Assembly: GCF_030657335.1 (NCBI RefSeq)
Contig: NZ_CP131039.1
Span: forward strand, 2,620,501-2,684,500
From: Croceibacterium aestuarii
GTDB lineage: Bacteria; Pseudomonadota; Alphaproteobacteria; Sphingomonadales; Sphingomonadaceae
Direction: 5' to 3'
DNA length: 64,000 bases
Of this stretch, positions 8,356 through 17,298 are shown one piece after another. A model generated the notes under the pieces. That model was not told the origin of the DNA. It did no database searches and saw only the letters and a program-made list of their open reading frames with translations. Each line of letters opens with the position of its first letter. Positions within the stretch are counted from its first letter, which is position 1. Made by a program: the position numbers and the translations under genes.

Positions 8356-9278
8356 GCGAGCCGAAAAGCTGGAGCGAGCGCCTGTTCGGCGGCTTCCGCA
8401 AGACGTCGGAACGGCTGAGCGAAAACCTCACCGCCGTCGTCGGCACCGCCAAGCTCGACCAGGCGACGCTCGACGAGGTCGAGGATGCGCTGATTCTGTC
8501 CGATCTCGGGCCCAGCGCAGCGGCGCGCATTACGGCGAAGCTGTCGGAAAAACGCTTCGGGCTGACGATGACCGAGCGCGAACTCAAGGAAGCTGTCGCC
8601 GAGGAAATTGCCGAGATTCTCCGTCCCGTTGCCCGCCCGCTCGAAATCACCGCGTTTCCCCGGCCGCAGGTCGTGCTGGTGATCGGCGTCAACGGCAGCG
8701 GCAAGACCACCACCATCGCCAAGCTGGCCCACCTGTTCCAGGAGCAGGACTACGGCGTTCTGCTCGCCGCCGGCGACACCTTCCGCGCCGCTGCCATCGG
8801 CCAGCTCAAGGTCTGGGCCGAGCGGATCGGCGTTCCGGTCGTCACCGGACCCGAGGGCGGCGACCCGGCCTCGGTGGTGTTCGATGCGGTCAAGCAGGCC
8901 ACCGCCACCGGCATCGACGCGCTGATCGTCGACACCGCCGGGCGGCTGCAGAACAAGCGCGAGCTGATGGACGAGCTGGCCAAGATTCGCCGCGTGCTCG
9001 GCCGTCTCAACCCCGAGGCGCCGCACGACGTCGTGCTGGTGCTCGATGCCACCAACGGGCAGAACGCCCTCTCGCAGATCGACGTGTTCAAGGAAGTCGC
9101 CGGCGTGACCGGCCTGATCATGACCAAGCTCGACGGCACCGCGCGCGGCGGCGTTCTGGTCGCCGCCGCCGAGCAGTACGGCTTGCCGATCCACGCCATC
9201 GGCGTCGGCGAGAAAATCGACGACCTGCGTCCGTTCGATCCCGACCTGGTGGCGCGCGTGATTGCAGGAGTGGCGTGA
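8352..9278 (+). CDS. ftsY: Signal recognition particle receptor FtsY
   Basis: A 308-residue SRP GTPase that docks translating ribosomes at the inner membrane. It has the four-helix N domain and the G domain with P-loop GVNGSGKT (112-119), DTAGR and TKLDGTARGG. The long acidic A domain of E. coli FtsY is missing; only a short basic N-terminus (SWSERLFGGFRKTSERL) remains as a membrane-binding helix, as is common in Alphaproteobacteria. Start is GTG at 8352, overlapping mtaB; the stop shares a base with the ispZ ATG (TGATG). Confidence 0.96.
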   Translation: MSEPKSWSERLFGGFRKTSERLSENLTAVVGTAKLDQATLDEVEDALILSDLGPSAAARITAKLSEKRFGLTMTERELKEAVAEEIAEILRPVARPLEITAFPRPQVVLVIGVNGSGKTTTIAKLAHLFQEQDYGVLLAAGDTFRAAAIGQLKVWAERIGVPVVTGPEGGDPASVVFDAVKQATATGIDALIVDTAGRLQNKRELMDELAKIRRVLGRLNPEAPHDVVLVLDATNGQNALSQIDVFKEVAGVTGLIMTKLDGTARGGVLVAAAEQYGLPIHAIGVGEKIDDLRPFDPDLVARVIAGVA

Positions 9279-9940
9279 TGGCTGGCGAAGACCGGACCCC
9301 GATGGCCGAGAAGAAGTCCTCGACCGGCTGGCTCAACCTGCTGATCGACTATGGCCCGCTGCTGGTCTTCTTCGGGGTCTACTGGTTTTACGCCCCGGCC
9401 GACAAGGAAGACGGTATCGGCACGGTCTTCGCCGTCGTCCACTCGACCGGCGCGTTCATCGTCGCCGCGGTCATCGCGCTCGCCGTCTCGAAGTGGCTTA
9501 TGGGCAAGATCTCGCGCATGCTGGCGCTCTCGACCACGCTGATCGTCGGCTTCGGCGGATTGACCATCCTGTTGCGCGATCCGTTCTATGTGCAGGTCAA
9601 GCCGACCGCGCTCTACCTGTTCTTCGGCATCGTGCTGCTGGCCGGGTGGATGCGCGGCAAGGCGCTGCTGCAGTGGCTGCTCGAGGCCGCGTTCGAAGGC
9701 CTGAACGACGAAGGCTGGCTCAAGTTGAGCCGCAACTGGGGCGTGTTCTTCCTGTTCCTCGCGGCGCTCAACGAGACTCTGCGTCACTTCCTCAGCTTCG
9801 GCGATTGGCTGACCGCCAAGCTCTGGGTGTTCATGCCGCTGTCGTTCCTGTTCACCTTCACTCAGCTTCCCATGCTGCTGCGCCACGGCCTAGCGACGGG
9901 GCAGGAGGAAGAGGTGATCGAGAACCCGCCGGTCGAGTAG
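9278..9940 (+). CDS. ispZ: Septation protein A / inner membrane protein YciB (IspZ family)
   Basis: A 220-residue polytopic inner-membrane protein. LIDYGPLLVFFGVYW near the start, FGGLTILLRDPFYVQVKPT and LSRNWGVFFLFLAALNE are the conserved blocks of the YciB/IspZ family, which contributes to division and envelope upkeep in Proteobacteria. About six hydrophobic helices are visible. The ATG overlaps the ftsY stop by one base, making it the last gene of the dapF-mtaB-ftsY-ispZ run. It converges with kup across a 42-base gap. Confidence 0.9.
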   Translation: MAGEDRTPMAEKKSSTGWLNLLIDYGPLLVFFGVYWFYAPADKEDGIGTVFAVVHSTGAFIVAAVIALAVSKWLMGKISRMLALSTTLIVGFGGLTILLRDPFYVQVKPTALYLFFGIVLLAGWMRGKALLQWLLEAAFEGLNDEGWLKLSRNWGVFFLFLAALNETLRHFLSFGDWLTAKLWVFMPLSFLFTFTQLPMLLRHGLATGQEEEVIENPPVE

Positions 9941-9982
9941 CCAGCTACCCCGCGCCGTCGCTCCCCGACGAGGACGGCGGTC

Positions 9983-11884
9983 TCAGATCTCGACCTGGCT
10001 CCCCAGCTCGACCACGCGGTTGGTCGGCAGGCGGAAGAACTCCATCGGCGTGGCGGCGTTGCGCATCATCCAGGCGAACAGCTTCTCGCGCCATATCGCC
10101 ATGCCCGGCTTGTCGGCGCTCAGCAGCGTCTGGCGGCTCAGGAAGAAGCTCGTCTGCATCATCTCGAAAGGCGCGCCGCACAGGGTGTTTATCTTGGCCA
10201 GCGCCGCCGGGATGTCGGTCTCTTCCATGAAACCGTAATGCAGCACCAGGCGATAGAAGCCATCGCCGAGATCGGTCATCTCGACCCGGTTCTCCGGATC
10301 GACGTAGGGCGCATCGTCGATCGACACCGTCAGGACGACGACGCGTTCGTGCAGCACCTTGTTGTGCTTGATGTTGTGCAGCAGGGCCGAGGGAGTACCG
10401 TTCGAACCCGAGTTCATGAAGATCGCCGTGCCCGGCACCTTGGCGGTGCTGTTGCGCCCCGACTTGGCGAAGATGTCGAGCGGCAGGCCGACCTCGGCCA
10501 TGCGCGCGCGCATCAGCTTGCGGCCCTTGGCCCAGGTGGTCAGCAACGTGAAGGCGATGCCGGCAATCATCAGCGGGAACCAGCCCCCGTCGGGCACCTT
10601 GGTGAAGTTCGATACGAAGTACGCCCCGTCGACGATGACGAACAGCAGGATGACCGGGACGGCGAAGTACCAGCGCCACTTGAACACGACGAACAGCAAG
10701 ACGCCCATCAGCGCAGTGTCGATAAGCATCGCGCCGGTCACCGCGATGCCGTAGGCCGAGGCGAGGTTGGAGGAGTTGCGGAAGAACAGCACCAGCACGA
10801 TCACGGCGATCATCAACGCCCAGTTGATAATCGGGATGTAGATCTGCCCGTGGTGCTCGTCGCTGGTGTGGCGGATCGACAGGCGGGGGATGAAGCCGAG
10901 CTGGATTGCCTGATGCGTCACGCTGAACGCGCCCGAGATCACCGCCTGGCTGGCGATGAAGGTGGCCGCCGTGGCGAGGAACACCAGCGGCAGGCGGAAC
11001 ATGTCCGGCGCCATGAAGAAGAACGGGTTCTGGATCGCTTCGGCCGCCGCGGCATCGCCCATGCCGATGATCATCGCGCCCTGCCCGAAGTAGTTGAGCA
11101 AGAGGCACGGCATCACGAAACCGAACCAGGAAAGGCGCATCGGCCCGCGTCCGAAATGGCCCATGTCCGAATAGAGCGCTTCCGAACCGGTCACCGCCAG
11201 CACGACGGAGCCGAGCGCGAGGAATGCGAGCCACTTGTCGAGGAAGAAGAAATTCAGTGCGTAATACGGATTGAGCGCGAGCAGAATCTCCGGGGTCTGC
11301 ACCAGCTGGATAATGCCCAGCAGCGCGATCGTGCAGAAGTAGAGCAGCATGATCGGCGCGAACAGCGCCCCGACCTTTGTGGTGCCGCGCTTCTGGAGCA
11401 CGAACAGGCCAATCAGCAGCACCAGCGCAATGGGAATGACGAACTGGTCGAGCCGGCTGTTGACCACCGTGAGGCCCTCGACCGCCGAGAGCACCGAGAT
11501 CGCCGGGGTGATCATGCTGTCGCCGTAGAACAAGGCGGTGGCGAAAACGCCGAACAGCACCGTCAGAAAAGCGTATTTCGAGCCGCCGAGATAGCGGCTC
11601 ATCAGCGCGACCAGCGCCAGCGTACCGCCCTGCCCCTTATTGTCGGCACGCATCAGGATCGAGACGTACTGGATCGAGACGATCAGCGTCATCGACCAGA
11701 AGATCAGGCTGGCGACGCCGAGGATGTGGGCATCGTCGATCGTCAGCTTGTGCGGGCCGACGAAGGTTTCCTTGAAGGCGTAGAGCGGACTGGTGCCGAT
11801 ATCGCCGAAGACGATACCGACAGCCCCTACAGCCAGCTTCAGCTTGGCCGACGTCCGTCCGTTGTCCGATTGGGATCCGCTCAT
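9983..11884 (-). CDS. kup: Low-affinity potassium uptake protein Kup
   Basis: A 633-residue KUP/HAK family K+ symporter. The signature [11 protein letters not shown] near residue 30, about 12 hydrophobic helices (to roughly residue 450) and a hydrophilic cytoplasmic C-terminal domain ending in [12 protein letters not shown] fit full-length family members. The ATG at 11884 gives [20 protein letters not shown]. It is monocistronic, convergent with ispZ, with about 90 bases to the upstream dehydrogenase gene. Confidence 0.95.
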   Translation of the reverse strand: MSGSQSDNGRTSAKLKLAVGAVGIVFGDIGTSPLYAFKETFVGPHKLTIDDAHILGVASLIFWSMTLIVSIQYVSILMRADNKGQGGTLALVALMSRYLGGSKYAFLTVLFGVFATALFYGDSMITPAISVLSAVEGLTVVNSRLDQFVIPIALVLLIGLFVLQKRGTTKVGALFAPIMLLYFCTIALLGIIQLVQTPEILLALNPYYALNFFFLDKWLAFLALGSVVLAVTGSEALYSDMGHFGRGPMRLSWFGFVMPCLLLNYFGQGAMIIGMGDAAAAEAIQNPFFFMAPDMFRLPLVFLATAATFIASQAVISGAFSVTHQAIQLGFIPRLSIRHTSDEHHGQIYIPIINWALMIAVIVLVLFFRNSSNLASAYGIAVTGAMLIDTALMGVLLFVVFKWRWYFAVPVILLFVIVDGAYFVSNFTKVPDGGWFPLMIAGIAFTLLTTWAKGRKLMRARMAEVGLPLDIFAKSGRNSTAKVPGTAIFMNSGSNGTPSALLHNIKHNKVLHERVVVLTVSIDDAPYVDPENRVEMTDLGDGFYRLVLHYGFMEETDIPAALAKINTLCGAPFEMMQTSFFLSRQTLLSADKPGMAIWREKLFAWMMRNAATPMEFFRLPTNRVVELGSQVEI

Positions 11885-11977
11885 TGCGATGGATGCCCCG
11901 GGGTGCCACTCTTGCGCATTGCCGAGCGCGCTTAGCAGCGCCTTATCGGCACCGCAACGGCGCTCGCGCCGGCTGTC

Positions 11978-13039
11978 TCAACCCCGGCCGATCAGCTCGC
12001 GCGCCATGGCGTCGGCGACGACGTCGGACGAACGCCCGGTTTCGTCGCTCTCCTGCCAGATGGCCATGAGACGGTCGGGGATCTGGGCAATCCGCTTGCG
12101 CACCTCGTTGATATCGCAGGGTTCGCGGTGCTGGCGGCACAGGTACTCGAGGCTGACGTTGATGATCCCGCCGGCGTTGATGACATAGTCGGGTGCGTAG
12201 AGAATGCCGCGCGCATGCAACTGCGCGCCGTGCTCGGGGCGGGCGATCTGGTTGTTGGCGCCGCCGGCGACGATCCGGCAGTCGAGCCGCGCCACGCCGG
12301 CCTCGTCGAGGATCGCGCCAAGCGCGTTGGGGCTGAACACGTCGCAGCTGGTCGCCATGATCTGGTCCGCTGCCACGGCCTTGCCGCCGACTTCCCGGGC
12401 CAGCGTCTTGGCGCGGTCCTCGTCGACGTCGGCCACGGTCAGCTGCGCGCCTTCCTTGGCCAGCAGGCGGGCGACGCCGCCGCCGACGCTGCCGCAGCCC
12501 TGCAGCGCCACATGCACGCCCGCCACGCTGTCCTTGTCCAGCTTGTAGGCCACCGCGGCCCTGATGCCGTGATATATCCCCATCGCGGTGAACGGGCCCG
12601 GATCGCCGCCGACCGACCCGTCTTCCGCGGGCAGGCCGCAGACGTGCGGCGTGCGGGCGTGGATCGCGACCATGTCGGCTTCGCTCGCCCCGACGTCCTC
12701 GGCCGTGACGTAGGCCCCGCCCAAGGCATCGACCGCATCGCCGAAGGCGGCGAGCATGTCCGCCGTCTTGGTGCTTTTCTCGTCGAGCAGGACCACCGCC
12801 TTGCCCCCACCCATCGGCAGGCCGGCCATGGCGTTCTTGTAGCTCATCCCGCGGCTCAGGCGCAGCGCGTCGCGCATCGCCGCGTCGGGATCGGCATAGT
12901 GCCAGAAGCGGGTGCCGCCGGCCGCCGGCCCCAGGTGGGTGGAGTGCAGCGCGATGATCGCGGTCAGGCCCGATGCGCGGTCGTGCACCACCTCAACCCG
13001 CTCGTGTTCGTCGAAATCAGCCTCGGTCCAGAATGCCAT
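11978..13039 (-). CDS. Leucine/phenylalanine/valine-type dehydrogenase (paralogue 1)
   Basis: A 353-residue amino-acid dehydrogenase that would oxidatively deaminate branched-chain or aromatic amino acids with NAD+. It has the Glu/Leu/Phe/Val dehydrogenase dimerisation domain with the catalytic lysine in MGGGKAVVL, then a Rossmann domain (VALQGCGSVGGGVARLL) and the late NAGGIINVSLEY block. The ATG at 13039 (MAFWTEADF) is chosen because the frame upstream runs through the tRNA-His gene. A second enzyme of the family lies at 59159-60217. The exact substrate cannot be told from sequence. Confidence 0.9.
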   Translation of the reverse strand: MAFWTEADFDEHERVEVVHDRASGLTAIIALHSTHLGPAAGGTRFWHYADPDAAMRDALRLSRGMSYKNAMAGLPMGGGKAVVLLDEKSTKTADMLAAFGDAVDALGGAYVTAEDVGASEADMVAIHARTPHVCGLPAEDGSVGGDPGPFTAMGIYHGIRAAVAYKLDKDSVAGVHVALQGCGSVGGGVARLLAKEGAQLTVADVDEDRAKTLAREVGGKAVAADQIMATSCDVFSPNALGAILDEAGVARLDCRIVAGGANNQIARPEHGAQLHARGILYAPDYVINAGGIINVSLEYLCRQHREPCDINEVRKRIAQIPDRLMAIWQESDETGRSSDVVADAMARELIGRG

Positions 13040-13088
13040 CGTACCGCCCGTGCAAGCGTTTGAATTTAGGGCGATAAGCTTGGGAAAA

Positions 13089-13166
13089 TGGGGCGAATGA
13101 CGGGATCCGAACCCGCGACCTCCGGTACCACAAACCGGCGCTCTAACCAACTGAGCTACATTCGCC
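13089..13166 (-). tRNA. tRNA-His (anticodon GTG)
   Basis: The minus strand folds into a complete cloverleaf: acceptor stem GCGAATG/CATTCGC, D arm with AGTTGGTTA, anticodon loop TTGTGGT (GTG at 13131-13129), T arm with TTCGGAT, and encoded CCA. A G at the -1 position (13166) faces a C discriminator, the hallmark histidyl identity element. It lies 49 bases upstream of the leucine dehydrogenase start on the same strand. Confidence 0.97.
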
Positions 13167-13349
13167 ACAAGCCTGTGCCGCGAGGCGCGGCTTAGGGCCC
13201 TGCGCATGCCGGTCAAGCGGCGATTGCGCGAGGGCGCGCCTGTTGCACAGGAGGCCAAAAATGAAAAGGGAAAATGTGCCGCGGTCGGGCACCCGCGCAA
13301 CAAAATTACAGTGCTTTGAAGCGACGATCGGCAACGCTATCAGACCGAC

Positions 13350-13985
13350 ATGACGAATCCGGGCGAGACCTCCGCCGACCTGCTGCTGTCCCGCCCTGGC
13401 GTGCGCCGCGTGCCCTCCCCGCGCATCGAACTGTTCAGCGTACCCGGCTTCCTTCCGCCGGAACTGTGCGACGCGCTGATGACGCTGATCGATGTGGGCC
13501 GCCGTCCCTCGACCATCGCCGATCCCAATGGCGACGACTATTTCCGGACCAGCGAGACCTGCGACCTCGACCCGGCCGATCCGGCGGTGCAGGACCTGGA
13601 GGCGCGGCTATTCGGGCTGAACGGCATCCCGATCGAATACGGCGAGCCTGTCCAGGGCCAGCGCTACGAACCGGGGCAGGAGTTCAAGGCACACACCGAT
13701 TATTTCGAACCCAGCGGAGCGGACTTCCACAAGTACACCTCGGTGGCGGGGCAGCGGACCTGGACCTTCATGGCCTACCTCAACGACGTCGAGGCCGGCG
13801 GTGCGACGCGCTTCAAGGTCATCAAGAAGATGTTCCAGCCGACCCGGGGCACGGTGGTGGCCTGGAACAACCACCGCCCCGACGGAAGCCTCAACCCCGC
13901 CACGCTGCACCACGCCATGAAGGTGCGCAAAGGGCTCAAGTACGTCATAACCAAATGGTACCGGGAGAAACCGTGGGCATGGTGA
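13350..13985 (+). CDS. Prolyl 4-hydroxylase-like 2OG-Fe(II) oxygenase
   Basis: A 211-residue dioxygenase of the prolyl-4-hydroxylase alpha-subunit type. The iron triad is H115-x-D117 in FKAHTDYFE and H188 in LHHAMKVRKG; K197 would bind 2-oxoglutarate. The double-stranded beta-helix core fills most of the chain, after about 25 N-terminal residues. Bacterial members hydroxylate proteins or small molecules, and no target is visible here. Its last 7 bases overlap the start of the GFA-family gene, so the two are probably made together. Confidence 0.87.
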   Translation: MTNPGETSADLLLSRPGVRRVPSPRIELFSVPGFLPPELCDALMTLIDVGRRPSTIADPNGDDYFRTSETCDLDPADPAVQDLEARLFGLNGIPIEYGEPVQGQRYEPGQEFKAHTDYFEPSGADFHKYTSVAGQRTWTFMAYLNDVEAGGATRFKVIKKMFQPTRGTVVAWNNHRPDGSLNPATLHHAMKVRKGLKYVITKWYREKPWAW

Positions 13986-14401
13986 TCGAAGGCGAATACG
14001 ATGGCGGCTGCCACTGCGGCGCGGTGCGCTATCATGCCAAGGTGCCCGAAGGCGCGAGGGCGCGGCGCTGCAACTGCTCGATCTGCGCGATGAAGGGCGT
14101 GCTGATGGTCGACGTCCCGCTCGAGAACCTCAGGGTGACCGGGGGCGAAGACGTGATCGCGCTCTATACGTTCAACACGCACCAGGCCCAGCACCACTTC
14201 TGCCCCAGGTGCGGCATCCACGTCTTCCACCAGACCCGCTCCGACCCCGACAAGTATGGCCTCAATGCCGCGACGCTCGACGGCGTCAGTCCCTACGATT
14301 TCGCTGCGGTGCCGGTCTTCGACGGGGTAAACCACCCGGGCGATACGGGCGTCTCGCGCTATGCCGGGACGATGCGCTTCGATCCGGCGAACGGGGATTG
14401 A
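13979..14401 (+). CDS. GFA-family zinc protein (glutathione-dependent formaldehyde-activating fold)
   Basis: A 140-residue protein with the zinc-binding cysteines of the GFA/CENP-V family: CHCG near the start, CNCSIC about 30 residues later, and CPRCGIH at mid-chain. Members were named for S-hydroxymethylglutathione synthase, but most are of unknown function, and no formaldehyde dehydrogenase is nearby. The ATG at 13979 overlaps the oxygenase gene by 7 bases; a GTG two codons upstream is an alternative. It ends 3 bases before the convergent coiled-coil gene. Confidence 0.85.
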   Translation: MVIEGEYDGGCHCGAVRYHAKVPEGARARRCNCSICAMKGVLMVDVPLENLRVTGGEDVIALYTFNTHQAQHHFCPRCGIHVFHQTRSDPDKYGLNAATLDGVSPYDFAAVPVFDGVNHPGDTGVSRYAGTMRFDPANGD

Positions 14402-14404
14402 GCG

Positions 14405-15625
14405 CTACGGGTTGCCGAGCGGTTGATTGCTGCCAGTAACACGAGCATCCCAGAACAGTTCGCCCTCCGTATCGAATGAGAAGTGTGTCATGCGGTCCTG
14501 CGGCCGGACGCCCCACTGGACGCCGCAATTCCAGCCTCCCGAACGCAGCAGGCAAATGCGGATATCGACGGGCGTCTCGCACCCGTTGACCGCCACGGCC
14601 TGAATCGCCCCCTTCCATGTCGCACTCGGGGAAACCACCGGCGGAGAAACGCAGCGGCGGGCGTCGGTATCGGTCGAGGCCTTCTCCTTGCCCTGGTCTT
14701 CCTTCACGGCGACGGGCTTGCCCGCCCTGATGTCGTCGCAAGCCTGCTGGTTGCCGGCCTGGCAGAGCTTGTATCGCTCGAGGTCGGCCAGATACTCGCG
14801 CTGGCGCCGCTCCTGCTCGGCCACCGCGAGCTGGAACATCGTCTGCTTCTTCTCGTACTCCTCGTCGCGCTTCTGTTGCTCAGCCAACTGCGCTTCGTAT
14901 TCGCGTTTCCGGCGGTCTTGTTCGGCGATAGCGCTCTGGGCGGATTTTTGCTGCTCGGCATAGATCGCCTGCACTTGCTCGGTCTGCTCGCGTTCGACCC
15001 GCTCGCGCTCTTCCTTCGCCAGCTGCTGCTGCTGCTCCTCGCGGGTACGGGCTGCGGCGTCGGCGTCTGCCGCCAGTTTCGCTTCGCTCGCGGCCCGATC
15101 GCCACCTTCGTCGCCTTCCGTCGAGCCGCTCTCGGCTGCTACTTCTTCGATCCCGACCGGCGATGTTTCCGCTGCGAGCGAAGTGGGCATTTTCTGCCGG
15201 TCATCCCAGAACCACGGAACGTTGAACGCCCTCATGCGCTCCACGATCGACTTCTTGACGGCCGTGTAGGTCCGCCCCCAAGTCCTGGCCCGACCATTTT
15301 CCGCGCCAGGTTCAAGCGGTACGCATTCGGCCCCTGTCACCTCGGCACCATCGAGCAGCTGACTTCTACTGTCGGCATTCTGCTCTGCAGCGCTCTTGGT
15401 GTGCAGGTTTGCCCAGTATTCCGCAATGGCCCCTGCCTCGGACAGGCGATCGACTTCGCCCCAGACGACATAGGCGAAATCCTCGCCTGCGCGCACATAA
15501 TACCCGTCGCTGTTCTGGTGGAACTTGGTGACGCACAGCAGTCCCGCGCCATCCTGCGCCGCTGCCTGTCCCGCCGTGAACATCGCGGACAGCGCCGCCG
15601 CACCCAAAAGAATTCTGCTCCGCAT
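14405..15625 (-). CDS. Secreted protein with long coiled coil, function unknown
   Basis: A 406-residue protein with a clear Sec signal peptide (residues 1-22, ending QAAAQ). The first third has no family I recognise (YYVRAGEDFAYVVWGEV). A Gln/Glu/Arg-rich heptad region follows (about residues 165-320, with EEQQQQLAKEERERVEREQ), then a C-terminal domain with at least four cysteines that could form disulfides in the periplasm (RRCVSPP, VNGCETP, ICLLRSGGWNCG). The ATG at 15625 is the start that exposes the signal peptide. A 9-bp hairpin lies 20 bases upstream. It is not in an operon. Confidence 0.75.
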   Translation of the reverse strand: MRSRILLGAAALSAMFTAGQAAAQDGAGLLCVTKFHQNSDGYYVRAGEDFAYVVWGEVDRLSEAGAIAEYWANLHTKSAAEQNADSRSQLLDGAEVTGAECVPLEPGAENGRARTWGRTYTAVKKSIVERMRAFNVPWFWDDRQKMPTSLAAETSPVGIEEVAAESGSTEGDEGGDRAASEAKLAADADAAARTREEQQQQLAKEERERVEREQTEQVQAIYAEQQKSAQSAIAEQDRRKREYEAQLAEQQKRDEEYEKKQTMFQLAVAEQERRQREYLADLERYKLCQAGNQQACDDIRAGKPVAVKEDQGKEKASTDTDARRCVSPPVVSPSATWKGAIQAVAVNGCETPVDIRICLLRSGGWNCGVQWGVRPQDRMTHFSFDTEGELFWDARVTGSNQPLGNP

Positions 15626-15644
15626 CGTGCCCCCAACCCGCCGG

Positions 15645-15671
15645 ATCCATCCGCCGCCGGGCCGGATGGAT
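15645..15671. repeat. Inverted repeat in the leader of the coiled-coil gene
   Basis: ATCCATCCG (15645-15653) and CGGATGGAT (15663-15671) form a perfect 9-bp stem with a 9-base loop. On the minus strand it lies 20-46 bases before the start codon of the 406-residue protein, between any promoter and the ribosome-binding site. It could be an operator or a leader hairpin. Confidence 0.45.
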
Positions 15672-15779
15672 GTTAGAACTTGGTGACAGTTGCACGGCCA
15701 AATTGAATTGAGAAGACGGCTACGGCCCAGGGTCGACGATTTAGGCATTTGCTGCATCGCCCGATCGCCTGGATCGATG

Positions 15780-15998
15780 CTAACCTCGCCGGACCTTCCT
15801 AAATCGTCCGCGCTTGTCGCGCCGGTAGTCGAGCTTGAGAGTGGGCTGGCGAAGCCAGCGGGCAAATCGCGAGAGGATCGACATCGACACTGCGGCAGTG
15901 CGGTCATCCTCCGACGGCAGATCGGCGATAATCCAGCGCACGAAAACCCACCCGCAAATCACGAGCAGGAGACACACTGTCATCAGGACGATGAGCAA
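15780..15998 (-). CDS. Hypothetical small membrane protein
   Basis: A 72-residue reading frame with one strong N-terminal membrane helix (LIVLMTVCLLLVICGWVFV) followed by a short acidic stretch and a very basic tail (KLDYRRDKRGRFRKVRRG), the layout of a small inner-membrane protein with a cytoplasmic tail. An internal ATG at residue 6 is an alternative start. There is no family I recognise and no strong ribosome-binding site, so existence is supported mainly by the clean helix-plus-charge pattern. Confidence 0.42.
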   Translation of the reverse strand: MLIVLMTVCLLLVICGWVFVRWIIADLPSEDDRTAAVSMSILSRFARWLRQPTLKLDYRRDKRGRFRKVRRG

Positions 15999-16155
15999 GA
16001 CTTGGACGATTCGCAGTCTCCGGATGGCGGTTTGCGAGCGCCGCGGAGGCTAGTACTCTCTTGCAAGTCGGTCGACCGCCGTGCGGCGAAAGTCCTGAAA
16101 TGGGTCGACAATGGCGTTGGGTTCGAAGGCGCTGCGAAGATGCCCCAATAGAAAA

Positions 16156-16177
16156 GGGCGGCCCCGCGGGACCGCCC
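16156..16177 (-). terminator. Intrinsic terminator of rpmE
   Basis: GGGCGG (16156-16161) pairs with CCGCCC (16172-16177), with extra G-C pairs inside; on the minus strand it is followed directly by TTTTC. It lies 25 bases past the rpmE stop. Confidence 0.8.
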
Positions 16178-16201
16178 TTCGTTTGTTCGGTGCCGAACCG
16201 C

Positions 16202-16426
16202 TTACTTCTTGAGGCTGAGCCCGCCGAAGCGCTTGTTGAAGGCCGCGACGCGGCCGCCTTCCTGTACCTGGCGGGTGCCGCCGGTCCAGGCCGGGTGGCT
16301 GGTCGGATCGATTTCCAGCGTCATCGTGTCGCCCTCGCTGCCCCAGGTGGAGCGCGTCTGGAACTCGGTGCCGTCGGTCATCTTGACGGTGATCATGTGG
16401 TAATCGGGGTGGGTATCGGCCTTCAT
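16202..16426 (-). CDS. rpmE: 50S ribosomal protein L31
   Basis: A 74-residue ribosomal protein of the long alphaproteobacterial L31 type ([20 protein letters not shown]). The CxxC zinc-binding pairs of the other L31 type are absent, so it should not depend on zinc. The ATG at 16426 is the family start. It is a single gene followed by a strong hairpin terminator. Confidence 0.95.
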   Translation of the reverse strand: MKADTHPDYHMITVKMTDGTEFQTRSTWGSEGDTMTLEIDPTSHPAWTGGTRQVQEGGRVAAFNKRFGGLSLKK

Positions 16427-16822
16427 GGTACTCGTCTCCAAAGCTTCGGAACGGTTCCGACCGGTCCAGCTGTGTTCGGGAAAGCAGGCCCCATATAGGG
16501 GGAGGCGGCCAATTACAAGCGTGGCAGGAGTCTTGTTTTGCGCTCGCCCACCGGGCGAGCGTCCGCGGGGCGATTCCCTCCGCCTACGGCTACGAGGCCG
16601 CCGCGGGCAGCCGTTCGGCCTTGCGACGCGCTGGTAGCGGACCAATCCTTCGCCGTTCGGACAAGTTGGAAACTAGCTGGACCCCGGATCAAGTCCGGGG
16701 TGACGAAAGAAGGGAATGTCCCTCGCCGCCGGGAGGCGGGGCAAGCGCGAATGCGCGCCCGAGCGGGGGCAGCTTGCTGCCCGTCTAGCGAGGACGAACG
16801 CCCGGATGGGCGTTCGAAACGA
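16427..16822. other. Non-coding, hairpin-rich gap between fabZ and rpmE
   Basis: No supported gene in 396 bases. It holds CGCTCGCCC/GGGCGAGCG (16541-16561), CCCCGGA/TCCGGGG (16682-16700), GGGCAG/CTGCCC (16767-16782) and CGAACGCCC/GGGCGTTCG (16795-16816). None has a T-tract in the right place for a textbook terminator. The leftward rpmE promoter must lie near its 16427 end. In LPS-producing relatives this is where lpxA-type genes follow fabZ. Confidence 0.6.
16681..16700. repeat. Dispersed palindromic repeat (CCCCGGA-TCAAG-TCCGGGG)
   Basis: A perfect 7-bp stem with a 5-base loop, followed by TGACGAAAG. The same string is, from general knowledge, a frequent intergenic repeat in sphingomonad genomes. 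One copy is seen here. Confidence 0.55.
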
Positions 16823-17278
16823 TCAAACTGGCGGATCCGCAATCATCGCGGTGAAATCGCAGGTCGAGGTGACCTTGCCCTCGACGCTGGCTTCGCCGGA
16901 GAACTTGTACACCCGGCTGCGCTGCTGGGTGAACTCGACCTTGAGATCGAGCAGGCAACCCGGCTCGACCGGGGCGCGGAACTTGGCGCCGTCGATGCCC
17001 ATGAAATAGACCAGCTTGCCGGTCCCGGCGAGCTCGAGCGTCTCGATGCCCAGGATCGCCGCGGCCTGGGCCATGGCCTCGATCTGCAGCACGCCCGGCA
17101 TGATCGGGCGGCCCGGAAAGTGGCCCTGGAAGTATTCCTCGTTGAAGCTGACGGCCTTTACCGCGTGAATCCGCTCGCCGAGATCGAGGCTGACCACCCG
17201 GTCGACGAGCAGCAGCGGATAACGGTGCGGCAGGGCCTTGAGCACCCCGAGAATATCGAGAGACCTCGGATCGCTCAT
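16823..17278 (-). CDS. fabZ: 3-hydroxyacyl-[ACP] dehydratase FabZ
   Basis: A 151-residue hot-dog-fold dehydratase for the third step of the fatty-acid elongation cycle. The catalytic His is in [12 protein letters not shown] and the Glu in [10 protein letters not shown]. The N-terminus [20 protein letters not shown] is typical. It is the last gene of the leftward envelope operon, about 20 bases after skp. In most Gram-negatives fabZ sits between lpxD and lpxA; neither is present. Confidence 0.96.
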   Translation of the reverse strand: MSDPRSLDILGVLKALPHRYPLLLVDRVVSLDLGERIHAVKAVSFNEEYFQGHFPGRPIMPGVLQIEAMAQAAAILGIETLELAGTGKLVYFMGIDGAKFRAPVEPGCLLDLKVEFTQQRSRVYKFSGEASVEGKVTSTCDFTAMIADPPV

Positions 17279-17298
17279 GCCCTGCCTCCGTCAGTGCC

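Noticed and set aside
13040-13303. Upstream extension of the leucine dehydrogenase
   Set aside because: The frame would read through the tRNA-His gene; the protein family starts near MAFWTEADF.
16541-16561. CGCTCGCCC/GGGCGAGCG hairpin as terminator
   Set aside because: On the minus strand the stem is followed by CAAAACAAG and on the plus strand by TCCGCGG; no T-tract in either direction. Kept only as part of the hairpin-rich gap.
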